From Mycobacterium gordonae (GTDB lineage Bacteria > Actinomycetota > Actinomycetes > Mycobacteriales > Mycobacteriaceae), in the NCBI RefSeq assembly GCF_001417955.2, contig NZ_LKTM01000057.1, positions 29,217-93,216 of the forward strand: a stretch of 64,000 nt of DNA. The letters are read 5' to 3'. This document shows, piece after piece, positions 9,694-20,590 of this stretch (position 1 is the stretch's first letter; each line of letters starts with the position of its first letter). Under the pieces are notes generated by a model that was not told the origin of the DNA, made no database searches, and was given only the letters and a program-made list of their open reading frames with translations. Made by a program: the position numbers and the translations under genes.

Positions 9694-10602
9694 TTAGAGA
9701 TTCGCCAGCTCGTCCAGATCTGCGGGTGACTTGACGGCTCGCGTCGGAACCCCCCGAAGTTCGCGTTTGGCGATACCGGTGAGGGTGCCCGCGGGCGGGA
9801 ACTCCACGATCGCCGAGACATTCTGCTCACGGATGTAAGCCGTGCACAGATCCCAGCGCACCGGCCGGGTCAGCTGAGATACCAGGGTCTGCATCGCCGC
9901 GGCGGCAGAACTCACCGGCTTTCCGTCGTAGTTGGACAGCAGCGTGGCCGTGGGCTCGGCGGTCGCGATGCCGGCCGCGGCCGCGGCGTAGCCGTCCAGG
10001 GCCGGCGCCATGAACTCGGTGTGGAACGCTCCGGCCACACCCAGCGCGCGGACGCGGGCCTTGGCGGGCGGGTCCTCGGCAAGCTTCTCCAGCGCGGTCA
10101 GCCGTCCGGCGGCGACGATCTGGCCGGCGGCGTTGCGGTTGGCAGGGACCAGGTCGAGTTGCTCGAGCCGGGCAAGCACCTCCGACTCGTCGCCGCCGAG
10201 CACGGCCGACATGCCGGTGGGCTCGGCGGCACACGCCTTGGCCATCTCGGCGCCGCGGGTGGCGGCCAGCATGACGGCGTCATCGGCGGCCAGCACACCG
10301 GCGATCGCGTAGGCCGCGATCTCGCCGACGGAGTGGCCCGCGACGATGAAATCCTGACCGGACAGCAGCCCGCGCCGGGTCAGCTCCTGGTGGGCCAGCA
10401 GGGTGGCCGCAACGATCAGCGGCTGGGCGATGGCGGTGTCGGTGATCTCCTCGATCGACGCCGTGGTGCCCAGGCGCGCCAGGTCCAGGCCGCTGGCCGT
10501 CGACCATGCCGAAATCTGGTCCGCCGCGCCTGGCAGTTCCAGCCATGGCGACAGCATTCCCTCAGTTTGAGAGCCCTGTCCGGGCGCAAGCAAAGCGATC
10601 AC
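9694..10602 (-). CDS. fabD: Malonyl-CoA:ACP transacylase FabD
   Basis: Loads malonate onto AcpM for FAS-II elongation. It is 302 residues, the normal length. The start MIALLAPGQGSQTEGM holds the oxyanion-forming GQGSQ, the nucleophile is Ser91 in the GHSVGE elbow, and the catalytic His194 is in GAFHTEFMAP. First gene of the fabD-acpM-kasA-kasB-accD6 operon, 72 bases before acpM. The GTG at 10602 has no strong ribosome site. The promoter region 10603-10742 contains a MabR-type operator (10669-10689) and a -10 TAATCT. Confidence 0.95.
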   Translation of the reverse strand: MIALLAPGQGSQTEGMLSPWLELPGAADQISAWSTASGLDLARLGTTASIEEITDTAIAQPLIVAATLLAHQELTRRGLLSGQDFIVAGHSVGEIAAYAIAGVLAADDAVMLAATRGAEMAKACAAEPTGMSAVLGGDESEVLARLEQLDLVPANRNAAGQIVAAGRLTALEKLAEDPPAKARVRALGVAGAFHTEFMAPALDGYAAAAAGIATAEPTATLLSNYDGKPVSSAAAAMQTLVSQLTRPVRWDLCTAYIREQNVSAIVEFPPAGTLTGIAKRELRGVPTRAVKSPADLDELANL

Positions 10603-10645
10603 GTGTCTAAGAGAACACTGTGAAGACGGTTTTGCGGGGTGTAAC

Positions 10646-10651
10646 AGATTA
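10646..10651 (-). promoter_or_regulatory. Candidate -10 of the FAS-II operon promoter
   Basis: TAATCT on the minus strand, 44 bases before the fabD start. With a normal 17-base spacer, the -35 position would fall on 10669-10674, which is one arm of the MabR-type operator. The -35 hexamer itself (ACAAAA) is a poor match to consensus, which suggests regulator dependence. Confidence 0.45.
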
Positions 10652-10668
10652 TGAACCTGGTCTTAGGT

Positions 10669-10689
10669 TTTTGTATACCTCCTACAAAA
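10669..10689. promoter_or_regulatory. MabR-type operator TTTTGT-N9-ACAAAA
   Basis: A perfect inverted repeat, TTTTGT (10669-10674), nine bases, ACAAAA (10684-10689), lies between mabR and fabD. From memory, MabR (Rv2242) binds a TTTTGT-N9-ACAAAA element in the fasII promoter of M. tuberculosis, and this matches in sequence, spacing and position. It is AT-rich in a very GC-rich setting, which argues for selection. Confidence 0.8.
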
Positions 10690-10742
10690 TAGCTCCGTAA
10701 GCTACGTGTTTGAGATACACCCGCTACCTGTCATCTAAATCA

Positions 10743-12059
10743 CTATCGGCCGGAAACGGCTCCGGAACCCCCTCTGACCGGCGACGAAAGCTGTGGCACC
10801 GTGTTGTTGGCGGCGCTGGGACTCTGCGTCGGGTAGTTCAGCTGGCCCACCGTCGCCGCCACCCGCAGGACGTACGCGTCCCGTGGTTGGGTGGGATCAC
10901 GCCCGGTGAAGTCGGTGATCCGCTTCAACCGGTAGCGCACGGTGTTTGGATGAACGAACAACTTCCTGGCACAAGCCTCAATAGCGCCGCCCGAATCTAA
11001 GAAAGCGTCCAGGGTTTCGACGAGCGTCGGCCCGGCGTCGGCCAGCGGCCGCATGACGTCGGTGTGCAGCGCCACGATCGCCGACGCGTCACCCATCAGG
11101 GCCCGTTCCGGAAGCAGTTCCCGGGCCAGCACCGGCCGCGGGGCCCCGCGCCAGCCGGCCACCGCGTTCATCCCCGAGATGGCCTCGCTGGCGCTGTGAT
11201 AGGCCGCGGTGAGCATGGGTGCCGTCGGCCCGATCACTACCGGTTCGTCGGCGAAGGCCACCAAGATGTCCTTGAGGAACTTGTCGGTGAGCGACAGCTG
11301 ACCGGAGACGATGGCGACCAGCCAGGTGCCGTGCACGTCGGTCAGGGCCGCCCGGCCGTGTCGGGTGGCGATGTCGCGCAGATCCTGGCTGGCGCGCTCG
11401 CTGCCGGCCTCGCCGTCGGCGCGTCCGGGTGCCGGGGTTCCCACGATGACGGTGGCCGGCGCGGTGGTGTCCCAGTTCAGCGCGGCCGCCCGGGAGAGCA
11501 GTTCCGGACCGGTGTCACCGCGGACCACCGCGTCGACGACGCTGGCCTCCATCCGGCTGTCCCAGGTGCCCCGGGCCTCGGCGGCGTCGGCGTAGGCGGT
11601 GGCGGCGGTGAACGCCAGGTCGCGGCTGTACTTCAGGATCCCGACGGTCAACGCGGTCAGCTGCTCCTCGGTGCGGGCCAGCAGCGGCACCACTTCCTCG
11701 AAGAACTCCATGGTGACCCGCACCATGTCCACGGTGTGGCGCAGCGCGATGCGCCGGGTGAGGTCCTGAGGCACCAGTTCGAAGGCCTGCGCGGTGTAGC
11801 TGACGTCGCTGTGCGGGTCCTGCATCCACTCCACGAAGTGGACCACGGCCGTCTGGACCACCAGGGCCACGCTCGCGCGCTGGGAGGCTTCCAGATCGGC
11901 GAAGAACGGCAGCCGCTCCTGCATGGCCGACACCGCTTCGGTGGCCAGCCGGCCCGAGTACTGCTTCAACCTGCGCAGCAGGGAGTCCGGCACGGTGTCC
12001 AGCAGCTCCAGCGGCGACCGGGGACGCCCGAGCTGCTGCGCCAAGTTGTTGTCGCCCAC
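10743..12059 (-). CDS. mabR: MabR, PucR/CdaR-type regulator of the FAS-II operon
   Basis: A 438-residue transcription factor equivalent to Rv2242/MabR, which regulates mycolic acid genes. The C-terminal PucR-type helix-turn-helix is clear: GAIEACARKLFVHPNTVRYR at about residues 368-387, followed by LKRITDFTGRDP. The middle region is a GGDEF-like/PucR sensor fold without catalytic motifs. The N-terminal part (about residues 1-190) is helical. It precedes fabD on the same strand by 140 bases, and the operator in that gap supports direct control of the FAS-II genes. The GTG start at 12059 is chosen because MGDNNLAQQLG fits the conserved N-terminus. Confidence 0.9.
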   Translation of the reverse strand: MGDNNLAQQLGRPRSPLELLDTVPDSLLRRLKQYSGRLATEAVSAMQERLPFFADLEASQRASVALVVQTAVVHFVEWMQDPHSDVSYTAQAFELVPQDLTRRIALRHTVDMVRVTMEFFEEVVPLLARTEEQLTALTVGILKYSRDLAFTAATAYADAAEARGTWDSRMEASVVDAVVRGDTGPELLSRAAALNWDTTAPATVIVGTPAPGRADGEAGSERASQDLRDIATRHGRAALTDVHGTWLVAIVSGQLSLTDKFLKDILVAFADEPVVIGPTAPMLTAAYHSASEAISGMNAVAGWRGAPRPVLARELLPERALMGDASAIVALHTDVMRPLADAGPTLVETLDAFLDSGGAIEACARKLFVHPNTVRYRLKRITDFTGRDPTQPRDAYVLRVAATVGQLNYPTQSPSAANNTVPQLSSPVRGGSGAVSGR

Positions 12060-12118
12060 TCCTAAAAGCTACGCCCTTTTTCTGTCGGAGTCCGCTAAAG
12101 GGCTGGTCGCCCCCAGCG

Positions 12119-12144
12119 CGAGTGTGCGGCTAGCTGCACACTCG
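12119..12144 (-). terminator. Hairpin after aceE
   Basis: CGAGTGTGC (12119-12127) is perfectly complementary to GCACACTCG (12136-12144) with an 8-base loop. It lies 49 bases beyond the aceE stop and upstream of mabR, so it probably ends aceE transcription. This GTGTGC/GCACAC stem type is also common between mycobacterial genes. Confidence 0.6.
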
Positions 12145-12192
12145 GCACCGAGGGTGCGGCGGGCCGCGCATTCGACGAGAGAACCCGCAGGC

Positions 12193-14982
<2,790 letters not shown>

Positions 14983-15015
14983 CTTCCGCTCCTGTAGTCG
15001 GCATGGATGATGCTC

Positions 15016-15030
15016 GAGGGATCGTCCCTC
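15016..15030. promoter_or_regulatory. GAGGGA-TCG-TCCCTC palindrome in the aceE/lipoprotein divergent region
   Basis: A perfect 6+6 inverted repeat with a 3-base centre, 34 bases upstream of the aceE start. In the minus direction it overlaps a GATAGA element that could serve as the aceE -10, so it is a plausible operator. No regulator is known to me for this motif. Confidence 0.35.
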
Positions 15031-15142
15031 TATCGTGCCGCACCGGCGTCTCCGGCGGGTACCCGTGTTCCGCTCGCGGGTGCCACACCGAAGTCGGTGC
15101 TAGTGGGGCAGATGGGATCGGGACCCGGTAACGTCAGATCCC

Positions 15143-15727
15143 GTGCTCATCGGATGGCGTGCCGTCCCGCGCAGGCGCGTGGGGGCGTTCCCCAGGCGAG
15201 GCGCCCTGGCTCTCGGGTCCATCGCTGTGGTGGCGATCGGCATTGTCGGCTGTACGAAGGTGACCGAGGGGTCCGGAGCGCCGGACACCAATGTCGCCCC
15301 GGCGTACCGGTCCTCGGTGTCCGCGTCGGTGTCGGCGTCGTCGGTGACGTCCAGCGTCCGGGAATCCCAGCGCATCGCGTCGGTCACCACCAGGGCGATC
15401 CGCACCTCGTGCGACACGCTCGCCACCACCAGCAAGGAAGCGATCGACAAGGTCAACGCCTTCGTCGCGGCCTTCAACGGCGGCAAGAACACCGGACCAG
15501 CCGAAGGTCCGGCCATCGACGCGCTCAACGCCAGCGCCTCGGCGGTGGAGAACAGTTACAGCGACGCGCTGCCGGGGCAGATGCGCGACGCGATGAACAC
15601 CTATAACGACGCTGCCCGGCAGGTGGCCAACGCGATCGGCACCCACGCGTCCACCGGTGAGTTCAACCGTCGGGTCGACCGGCTCAACGACGCCAAGACC
15701 AAGGCGTTGAAAATGTGCGTGGGTTAG
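15143..15727 (+). CDS. Putative secreted lipoprotein (Rv2240c-like)
   Basis: Conserved mycobacterial protein of unknown function, 194 residues. It has an N-terminal arginine-rich segment, a hydrophobic stretch (about residues 21-36) and a lipobox IVGC with Cys at about residue 37, so it is probably exported and lipidated. The mature part is Ser/Ala/Val rich and then mostly helical, with two Cys (RTSCDTL and the C-terminal KMCVG) that could form a disulfide. GTG start at 15143. A TAACGT element eight bases upstream suggests leaderless transcription. It is divergent from aceE and upstream of the DUF3052/ahpE pair. Confidence 0.75.
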   Translation: MLIGWRAVPRRRVGAFPRRGALALGSIAVVAIGIVGCTKVTEGSGAPDTNVAPAYRSSVSASVSASSVTSSVRESQRIASVTTRAIRTSCDTLATTSKEAIDKVNAFVAAFNGGKNTGPAEGPAIDALNASASAVENSYSDALPGQMRDAMNTYNDAARQVANAIGTHASTGEFNRRVDRLNDAKTKALKMCVG

Positions 15728-15751
15728 CCGTATGAAGCTAGTAGTGCCTGT

Positions 15752-15771
15752 GCGACGATTACGTTCGTCGC
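15752..15771 (+). promoter_or_regulatory. Inverted repeat before the DUF3052/ahpE pair
   Basis: GCGACG (15752-15757) pairs with CGTCGC (15766-15771) around an 8-base AT-rich loop. It lies 25 bases after the lipoprotein stop and 40 bases before the next start. It could be a weak terminator or an operator. Confidence 0.3.
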
Positions 15772-15811
15772 TCTCGGTTGTCTTGCGCTCGGTTGTTTAG
15801 GAGGTTCCACG

Positions 15812-16222
15812 GTGGTCGCGGCGGATCACGCTCGCAAACTGGGCATCCAACGGGACCAGGTCGTCCAGGAATGGGGCTGGGACGAAGACACCGACGACGA
15901 CATCCGCGCTGATGTCGAGGATGCCTGCGGCAGCGAATTACTTGACGAGGACACCGACGAGGTCGTCGACGTCGTCCTGATGTGGTACCGCGACGGTGAC
16001 GGCGACCTGGTGGACCTGTTGATGGACGCGATCAGCCCGCTGGCCGAGGATGGCGTCATCTGGGTGCTGACGCCCAAGACGGGCCGGCCGGGCCACGTGC
16101 TGCCCGCCGACATCGCGGAGGCGGCCCCCACCGCGGGCCTGATGCCGACGTCATCGGTCAACCTGGGCAACTGGGCGGCCAGCCGGTTGGTGCAGCCGAA
16201 GTCGCGGGCCGGTAAGCGCTGA
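15812..16222 (+). CDS. DUF3052 family protein (Rv2239c-like)
   Basis: Conserved actinobacterial protein of unknown function, 136 residues. It is strongly acidic in its first half (WGWDEDTDDDIRADVEDACG) and ends in a short basic tail. The middle has the DUF3052 pattern DEVVDVVLMWYRDGDGDLVDLL and GVIWVLTPKTGRPGHV. No catalytic motif is recognised. GTG start at 15812 with a strong AGGAGG at 15799-15804. The stop overlaps the ahpE start (TGATG), so the two are co-translated, and a link to peroxide or redox defence is possible from context only. Confidence 0.85.
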   Translation: MVAADHARKLGIQRDQVVQEWGWDEDTDDDIRADVEDACGSELLDEDTDEVVDVVLMWYRDGDGDLVDLLMDAISPLAEDGVIWVLTPKTGRPGHVLPADIAEAAPTAGLMPTSSVNLGNWAASRLVQPKSRAGKR

Positions 16223-16683
16223 TGCTCGACGTCGGAGCCACCGCCCCCGACTTCACGCTGCGCGACCAGAACCAGCAACCCGTCACGCTCAGCAGCTATC
16301 GCGGCGACAAGAACGTGCTGCTGGTGTTCTTCCCGCTGGCGTTCACCGGGATCTGCCAGGGCGAGCTGGACCAGCTGCGCGACAACCTGCCGGAGTTCGA
16401 GAACGACGACAGCGCGGTGCTGACCATCTCGGTAGGGCCGCCGCCCTCGCACAAGATCTGGGCGGTGCAGAGCGGCTTCCTGTTCCCGGTGCTGTCGGAC
16501 TTCTGGCCGCATGGCGAGGTCAGTCAGGCATACGGGGTGTTCAACGAGGTGGCCGGCATCTCCAACCGAGGCACCTTCGTGGTCGACAAGGAGGGGTTCA
16601 TCCGGTTCGCCGAGATGAAGCAACCCGGCGAGGCGCGGGATCGTGCGGTGTGGACCCAGGCGCTGGAGGCGTTGCGCGTTTAG
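16222..16683 (+). CDS. ahpE: One-cysteine peroxiredoxin AhpE
   Basis: Thiol peroxidase that reduces hydroperoxides and peroxynitrite and is recycled by mycoredoxin-1/mycothiol in mycobacteria. It is 153 residues, identical in length to the M. tuberculosis protein. The peroxidatic Cys45 lies in FPLAFTGICQGELDQLRDNL, matching the AhpE PxxxTxxC pattern. There is no resolving Cys, as expected for the 1-Cys class. The ATG at 16222 overlaps the DUF3052 stop. tRNA-Val follows 46 bases later. Confidence 0.95.
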   Translation: MLDVGATAPDFTLRDQNQQPVTLSSYRGDKNVLLVFFPLAFTGICQGELDQLRDNLPEFENDDSAVLTISVGPPPSHKIWAVQSGFLFPVLSDFWPHGEVSQAYGVFNEVAGISNRGTFVVDKEGFIRFAEMKQPGEARDRAVWTQALEALRV

Positions 16684-16729
16684 TTTTGGGTGGATGGGCT
16701 GTTGGCGTGTAGCCTGCGCCGGGGCACAA

Positions 16730-16801
16730 GGGCGCGTAGCTCAGTGGTAGAGCTCTGGTTTTACACACCAGCGGTCGGCGGTTCGATACCGTCCGCGCCC
16801 A
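16730..16801 (+). tRNA. tRNA-Val (anticodon TAC)
   Basis: A full cloverleaf can be drawn: acceptor GGGCGCG/CGCGCCC with discriminator A, D arm GCTC-AGTGGTA-GAGC, anticodon stem CTGGT/ACCAG with loop TTTACAC (anticodon TAC), and T arm GGCGG-TTCGATA-CCGTC. No CCA is encoded. It stands alone after ahpE and marks the start of the accessory block at 17-31 kb. Confidence 0.95.
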
Positions 16802-16812
16802 CTTTTCCCATG

Positions 16813-16872
16813 GCGAGCAGACGCAAAGTCACCCATCTCGTGCCGAAATGAGGTGACTTTGCGTCTTCTCGC
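16813..16872. repeat. Second copy of the 'gcagacgcaaagtc' hairpin repeat
   Basis: GCGAGcAGACGCAAAGTCAC (from 16813) pairs with GTGACTTTGCGTCTtCTCGC (to 16872) around an 18-base centre. The core is shared with the element at 5186-5241, but the stem tips and loops differ. It lies 12 bases after the tRNA and probably acts as its terminator. Confidence 0.75.
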
Positions 16873-17170
16873 GCAGGCCACGGGGGGCGTCAACGACCGC
16901 ACCAGTCATGGCACGTTCGTGAGCTTCGAGAATGTGTATTCGTTGTGAGCGCAGGGGGTCTTGGGCTACCAAAGACCGCGCCGGTACGGGTCGAAATACC
17001 CTGCTGCATACCGCACCCTCGGCGAGACGATTGACGTCGCGTTAGCAATCAGCCACCACACAACGGGAGGCCATCGAGCCGGTAGCGAAGCTGTCGCCGG
17101 TTCTTGCAAAGAACAGGACTGAGCTTCAGGTCGCGTTATCCGTGGTTGCGAGCTTGGTAGAGGGAGGGCC
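16873..17170. other. Non-coding stretch after tRNA-Val
   Basis: About 300 bases with no supported gene. It is the left junction of the accessory block. I looked for a repeated tRNA 3' end or an integrase fragment and saw neither. The bases just before 17171 (GAGGGAGGG) give a usable ribosome site for the propeller gene. Confidence 0.5.
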
Positions 17171-18073
17171 GTGGTGGAGAACGGGGCGGGTGCCCCCCGC
17201 CGGTGGTGGCGCCGCAAGGCAGTCCTGATCCCCGCCGTCCTGCTGAGCGTCGCCATCGCCGCTGCCGCTATCAGGCTGATCGTCAGCAACATTGAGCCTT
17301 CGTACGGTGCGCAGTCGGTGCTGCCGTTGACCGGCCTCAGACACCCCGCCGGGGTGGCGGTGGACGGCGCCGGCACGGTGTATGTCGCCGACCGGGACAA
17401 CGGTCGGGTGGTGAAGTTGGCGGCCGGATCCAGCGCCCAGACCGTGCTGCCGTTCACCGGCCTCAAACACCCCGCCGGGGTGGCGGTGGACGGTGCGGGC
17501 ACCGTGTACGTCACCGATACCGACAACGCCAGCGGTCGGGTGGTGAAGTTGGCTGCGGGGGAAGGCGCCCAGACCGTGCTGCCGTTCACCGATCTTCAAG
17601 ACCCAACCGGGGTGGCGGTGGACGGCGCCGGCAACCTCTACGTCGTCGACAGGCTTCGCGACGAGGCGCTGACGCTGGCGGCCGGATCCGGCACGCAGAC
17701 CCGATTGCGGTTCCATGGCCTCAGCAACCCCGCCGGGGTCGCGGTGGACGGCGCGGGGGCCGTTTATGTCGCCGATTACTACCACGGTCGGGTGCTGAAG
17801 CTGGCGGCCGGATCCAGTACCCAGACGGCGCTGCCCTTCACTGGCCTCGAATATCCCACCGGGGTGGCGGTCGATGGCTCGGGCACCGTGTACGTCGTCG
17901 AAAGCCTCGCCGGTCGAGTCCTGACGCTGGCGCCCGGGTCCAGCACGCAGACCGGATTGCGGGTCCGTGGCCTGGATGACCCCGGCGGGGTGGCGGTCGA
18001 TGGCTCGGGCGCCGTGTACGTCGCCGATGCCCGCAACGATCGGGTGGTGAAGCTGCCGAGGGGATCGCGATGA
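17171..18073 (+). CDS. Membrane-anchored six-bladed NHL beta-propeller, PknD-sensor-like
   Basis: A 300-residue protein with a short basic cytoplasmic start, one membrane helix (about residues 16-37) and six NHL-type repeats of 41-44 residues (48-89, 90-133, 134-175, 176-217, 218-259, 260-300). Each repeat has the pattern Q-x-x-L-x-h-x-G-L-x-x-P-x-GVAVD-x-x-G-x-h-YV-x-D, then R-V-hh-L. Together they should close a six-bladed propeller outside the membrane. The repeats resemble the extracellular sensor domain of the Ser/Thr kinase PknD, but no kinase domain is present. GTG start at 17171. It is convergent with the YVTN propeller gene. Function is unknown; a ligand-binding or scaffold role is inference. 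Confidence 0.8.
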   Translation: MVENGAGAPRRWWRRKAVLIPAVLLSVAIAAAAIRLIVSNIEPSYGAQSVLPLTGLRHPAGVAVDGAGTVYVADRDNGRVVKLAAGSSAQTVLPFTGLKHPAGVAVDGAGTVYVTDTDNASGRVVKLAAGEGAQTVLPFTDLQDPTGVAVDGAGNLYVVDRLRDEALTLAAGSGTQTRLRFHGLSNPAGVAVDGAGAVYVADYYHGRVLKLAAGSSTQTALPFTGLEYPTGVAVDGSGTVYVVESLAGRVLTLAPGSSTQTGLRVRGLDDPGGVAVDGSGAVYVADARNDRVVKLPRGSR

Positions 18074-18114
18074 GGTCTGACGGTTTAAGCCATAACGATG
18101 AGCGGTGCTGAGCC

Positions 18115-19809
18115 CTATCGACGTTCGATCACCGACACCGTGGCATCGCTGTTGTTGGCGACGTAGACGGTGTGGGTGGCCGGATCCACCGCCACGCCGT
18201 CCGGCCACCGGCCAACGGGAATGGTGGCGGTGATCGTGTGCGTCGATCCGTCGATCACCGACACCGTGTTGTGCGTGCTATTGGTGACGTAGACGGTGTG
18301 GGTGTCCGGGTCCACCGCCACCCCGTTCGGGTACTTGCCGGCATCAATGGTGGCGGTCACCTTGTGCGTCGATCCGTCGATCACCGAAACCCTGCCGCCT
18401 TGAAGGTTCGCGACGTAAACGCTGTGGGTGCCCGCATCCACCGCCACCGTGTTGAACTGGCGGTCGTTCCACTCGCCGACCTTTACGGTGGCGGTGACCG
18501 TGCGCGTCGACCCGTCGATCACCGATACCGTGCCGTCGTAAGAATTGGTGACGTAGACGGAGTGGGTGTCCGGATCCACCGCTACCCCGTTCGGCTGGGG
18601 GCCGACTTTCACCGTGGCGGTGACGGCATTCGTGTTCCCGTCGATCACTGACACCGTGACGTCTTGATAGTTGGCGACGTAGACGGTGTGGGTGGCCGGA
18701 TCCACCGCCACGGCGACCGGGTTCTTGCCGGCGTTGACGGTGGCGGTGACGGCGTGCGTCTTCCCGTCGATCACCGATACCGTGCCGTCGTGAAGGCTGG
18801 CGACGTAGACGGTGTGGGTGTTCGGATCTACCGCCACACTGGTCGGATAATCGCCGACGAACACGGTGGCGGTGACGGTGCGGGTCTTTCCGTCGATCAC
18901 CGACACCGTGTTGTCCTTCGTGTTCGTGACGTAGACGGTGTGGGTGCCCGGATCCACCGCCACCGCGTACGGGCCGTTGTCGACCTGCACGGTGGGCGGT
19001 ATCACGGGTTTTGCCGCCTGCGACCGGTAATAGAGCAGAGCAAACATGCCCGCGACCGCGACCACGCTCGCCGCCGCCAGCACGCGCAGGAGCGGGCGTC
19101 TTCTGGTCCGGTCGGGTTGCTGACTGGCTTGTGGCGGGTGCGGGGGAGGTTCGTGTGCCGGCGATTGGGCGTCGGCCTTCATCCGCGTGGTCGAGACGAA
19201 GAAGTGAATCAAAGGGGCGGCGAACACCGGCAGGAGCCACAGACCGGCCGGTCCCATATCGAGGTGGAAAGGCGATCTCAGCGCAATCGCGATCGCTGCG
19301 GCGCAGGAAAGCGCTCCCAAGGGAATCAGGTAAATGATCACGAACAGCAACGTGGTGATTTTCCAGCTCTTCGCTGATCGCTGGAGGCCCGCCGCTTCGC
19401 TCAGCCAGCGCATCGCAACGCAGAACACCACCGTGGCGACCATCTCCGCGGCATTCACCAGCGAGAAGAACAGTGAAATTGCCGCAGGAGTGTCGTAAAT
19501 GAAATGGGCGTGGATCGCATCCACGAGCGAAAAGACCACCGTGACTTTCACGAAGCGCAGGGCAGATCGGTATCGATCGTGGACCCGAATTCTGGCCAGT
19601 CGGGATATTCCCCACAGGATGATCAACACCCCGACCGCGTCGTTGGCGAAATCAAACTTCCATCCGACACCATTGACCGTTTGGCTGTAGGTGAGGTCGA
19701 CAAGACAAATCAGCGCACCCCAGAAAATCCAGCGCAGCGGCGAGACCGCCAACTTGATGTCGGGTACGGGTGTGTCTGCAACGGCCGGTGGGCTGGCGGG
19801 TGAATTCAT
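18115..19809 (-). CDS. Polytopic membrane protein with seven-bladed YVTN beta-propeller
   Basis: A 564-residue protein. The N-terminal half has about six hydrophobic segments (roughly residues 25-41, 56-72, 87-105, 110-133, 150-177, 188-206), a Pro-rich linker (215-235), a basic RTRRRP cluster and a seventh helix (240-261). The C-terminal half (273-564) is seven YVTN/YncE-type repeats of about 42 residues with the unit VAVDPxTHTVYVTN...TVSVIDG, which fits a closed seven-bladed propeller. Blade 5 carries a four-residue insert (EWNDRQ). The ATG at 19809 is chosen. It lies tail to tail, 41 bases away, with a different propeller gene. The role is unknown; the domain is probably extracytoplasmic. 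Confidence 0.8.
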   Translation of the reverse strand: MNSPASPPAVADTPVPDIKLAVSPLRWIFWGALICLVDLTYSQTVNGVGWKFDFANDAVGVLIILWGISRLARIRVHDRYRSALRFVKVTVVFSLVDAIHAHFIYDTPAAISLFFSLVNAAEMVATVVFCVAMRWLSEAAGLQRSAKSWKITTLLFVIIYLIPLGALSCAAAIAIALRSPFHLDMGPAGLWLLPVFAAPLIHFFVSTTRMKADAQSPAHEPPPHPPQASQQPDRTRRRPLLRVLAAASVVAVAGMFALLYYRSQAAKPVIPPTVQVDNGPYAVAVDPGTHTVYVTNTKDNTVSVIDGKTRTVTATVFVGDYPTSVAVDPNTHTVYVASLHDGTVSVIDGKTHAVTATVNAGKNPVAVAVDPATHTVYVANYQDVTVSVIDGNTNAVTATVKVGPQPNGVAVDPDTHSVYVTNSYDGTVSVIDGSTRTVTATVKVGEWNDRQFNTVAVDAGTHSVYVANLQGGRVSVIDGSTHKVTATIDAGKYPNGVAVDPDTHTVYVTNSTHNTVSVIDGSTHTITATIPVGRWPDGVAVDPATHTVYVANNSDATVSVIERR

Positions 19810-19984
19810 GCGGTATACCGACCAAACGCTGCCGTCCCAGTAGCGCTGCCCGCTTCCACCCGGATCCGGATACGAGCCGGGCGGTAGCGGTGGTGTGGCC
19901 GCAGGCCCCTATCGGGTTCATTGCGACACGTCACATAGTTCGTCAGGATTATCACCAATTCTCGCGGTCGATGAGCAGCATGTG

Positions 19985-20026
19985 CCCGCCCGTCATGGAA
20001 GCCGAGGCGCAGGCCATGCGGGCGGG
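19985..20026 (-). terminator. GC-rich hairpin after the LURP-one gene
   Basis: CCCGCCCGTCATGG (19985-19998) pairs with CCATGCGGGCGGG (20014-20026) except for one bulged T. It lies 37 bases beyond the stop of the LURP-one gene on the minus strand and upstream of the YVTN gene. The rest of 19810-20062 holds nothing else that I can support. Confidence 0.55.
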
Positions 20027-20062
20027 TCCCGGCCGCGCGCCGACGTGACCAGGTGGCGTCGA

Positions 20063-20590
20063 TCAGCCTGGGTGCCATGTCATTCCGGCCGAAGGCAGTC
20101 CGGGAGTTGCCGACCGTCGTCCGGCCTCTTGCCGTTTGACGTAGTCGATGGCCAGCACCAGGCCCAGCACCAGGAGCTCGTAGCGGGGATCCGGCACCTC
20201 AACCCTGTACTGGTCACGGATCGACCATCGCTTGTCGATTCGCCCGATCACGGCACCACCGCGCTGGATTTCAAAATTCATGCCCCACACGTTGCCCACG
20301 ACTTCGACGCCGTAGGCATCGATGCTGTACTTGGGCTTAAAAAAGCTGAACTTTTTCTGAATGGTCGCCACCTGCACGCCGCCAATTTCCAGCGTAAAGC
20401 GCGGCATCAACGAAATCATAGTATGAGTGACCCTGGCCAGGTCGCGACCTTGGCTGTCGTAGATGCGAAATTCTTTTGGAATCTTTAAAAAACTACCTTT
20501 GACCTGATAGCGAGGATATCCGGCCTGGTCCGTCACCCAGAATTCGCCACTCACCGAGAATATCTTTTCGTTGATAATCAAATTACTCAA
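20063..20590 (-). CDS. LURP-one-related (tubby/scramblase-fold) protein
   Basis: A 175-residue member of the LURP-one-related family (PF04525 type), which shares the 12-strand barrel fold of phospholipid scramblases and tubby. The typical pattern is visible: an N-terminal LIINEKIFSVSGEFWVTD, then GRDLARVTHTMISLMPRFTLE, KYSIDAYGVEVVGNVWGMNFE and GAVIGRIDKRWSIRDQYRVEV, with a short hydrophobic C-terminal segment. The biochemical role is unknown. I chose the TTG at 20590 because GGAGAG lies five bases upstream; the frame stays open to ATG 20662. The gene has AT-rich patches (around 20466-20500 and 20330-20350) unlike its neighbours, a sign of transfer. Confidence 0.72.
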   Translation of the reverse strand: MSNLIINEKIFSVSGEFWVTDQAGYPRYQVKGSFLKIPKEFRIYDSQGRDLARVTHTMISLMPRFTLEIGGVQVATIQKKFSFFKPKYSIDAYGVEVVGNVWGMNFEIQRGGAVIGRIDKRWSIRDQYRVEVPDPRYELLVLGLVLAIDYVKRQEAGRRSATPGLPSAGMTWHPG

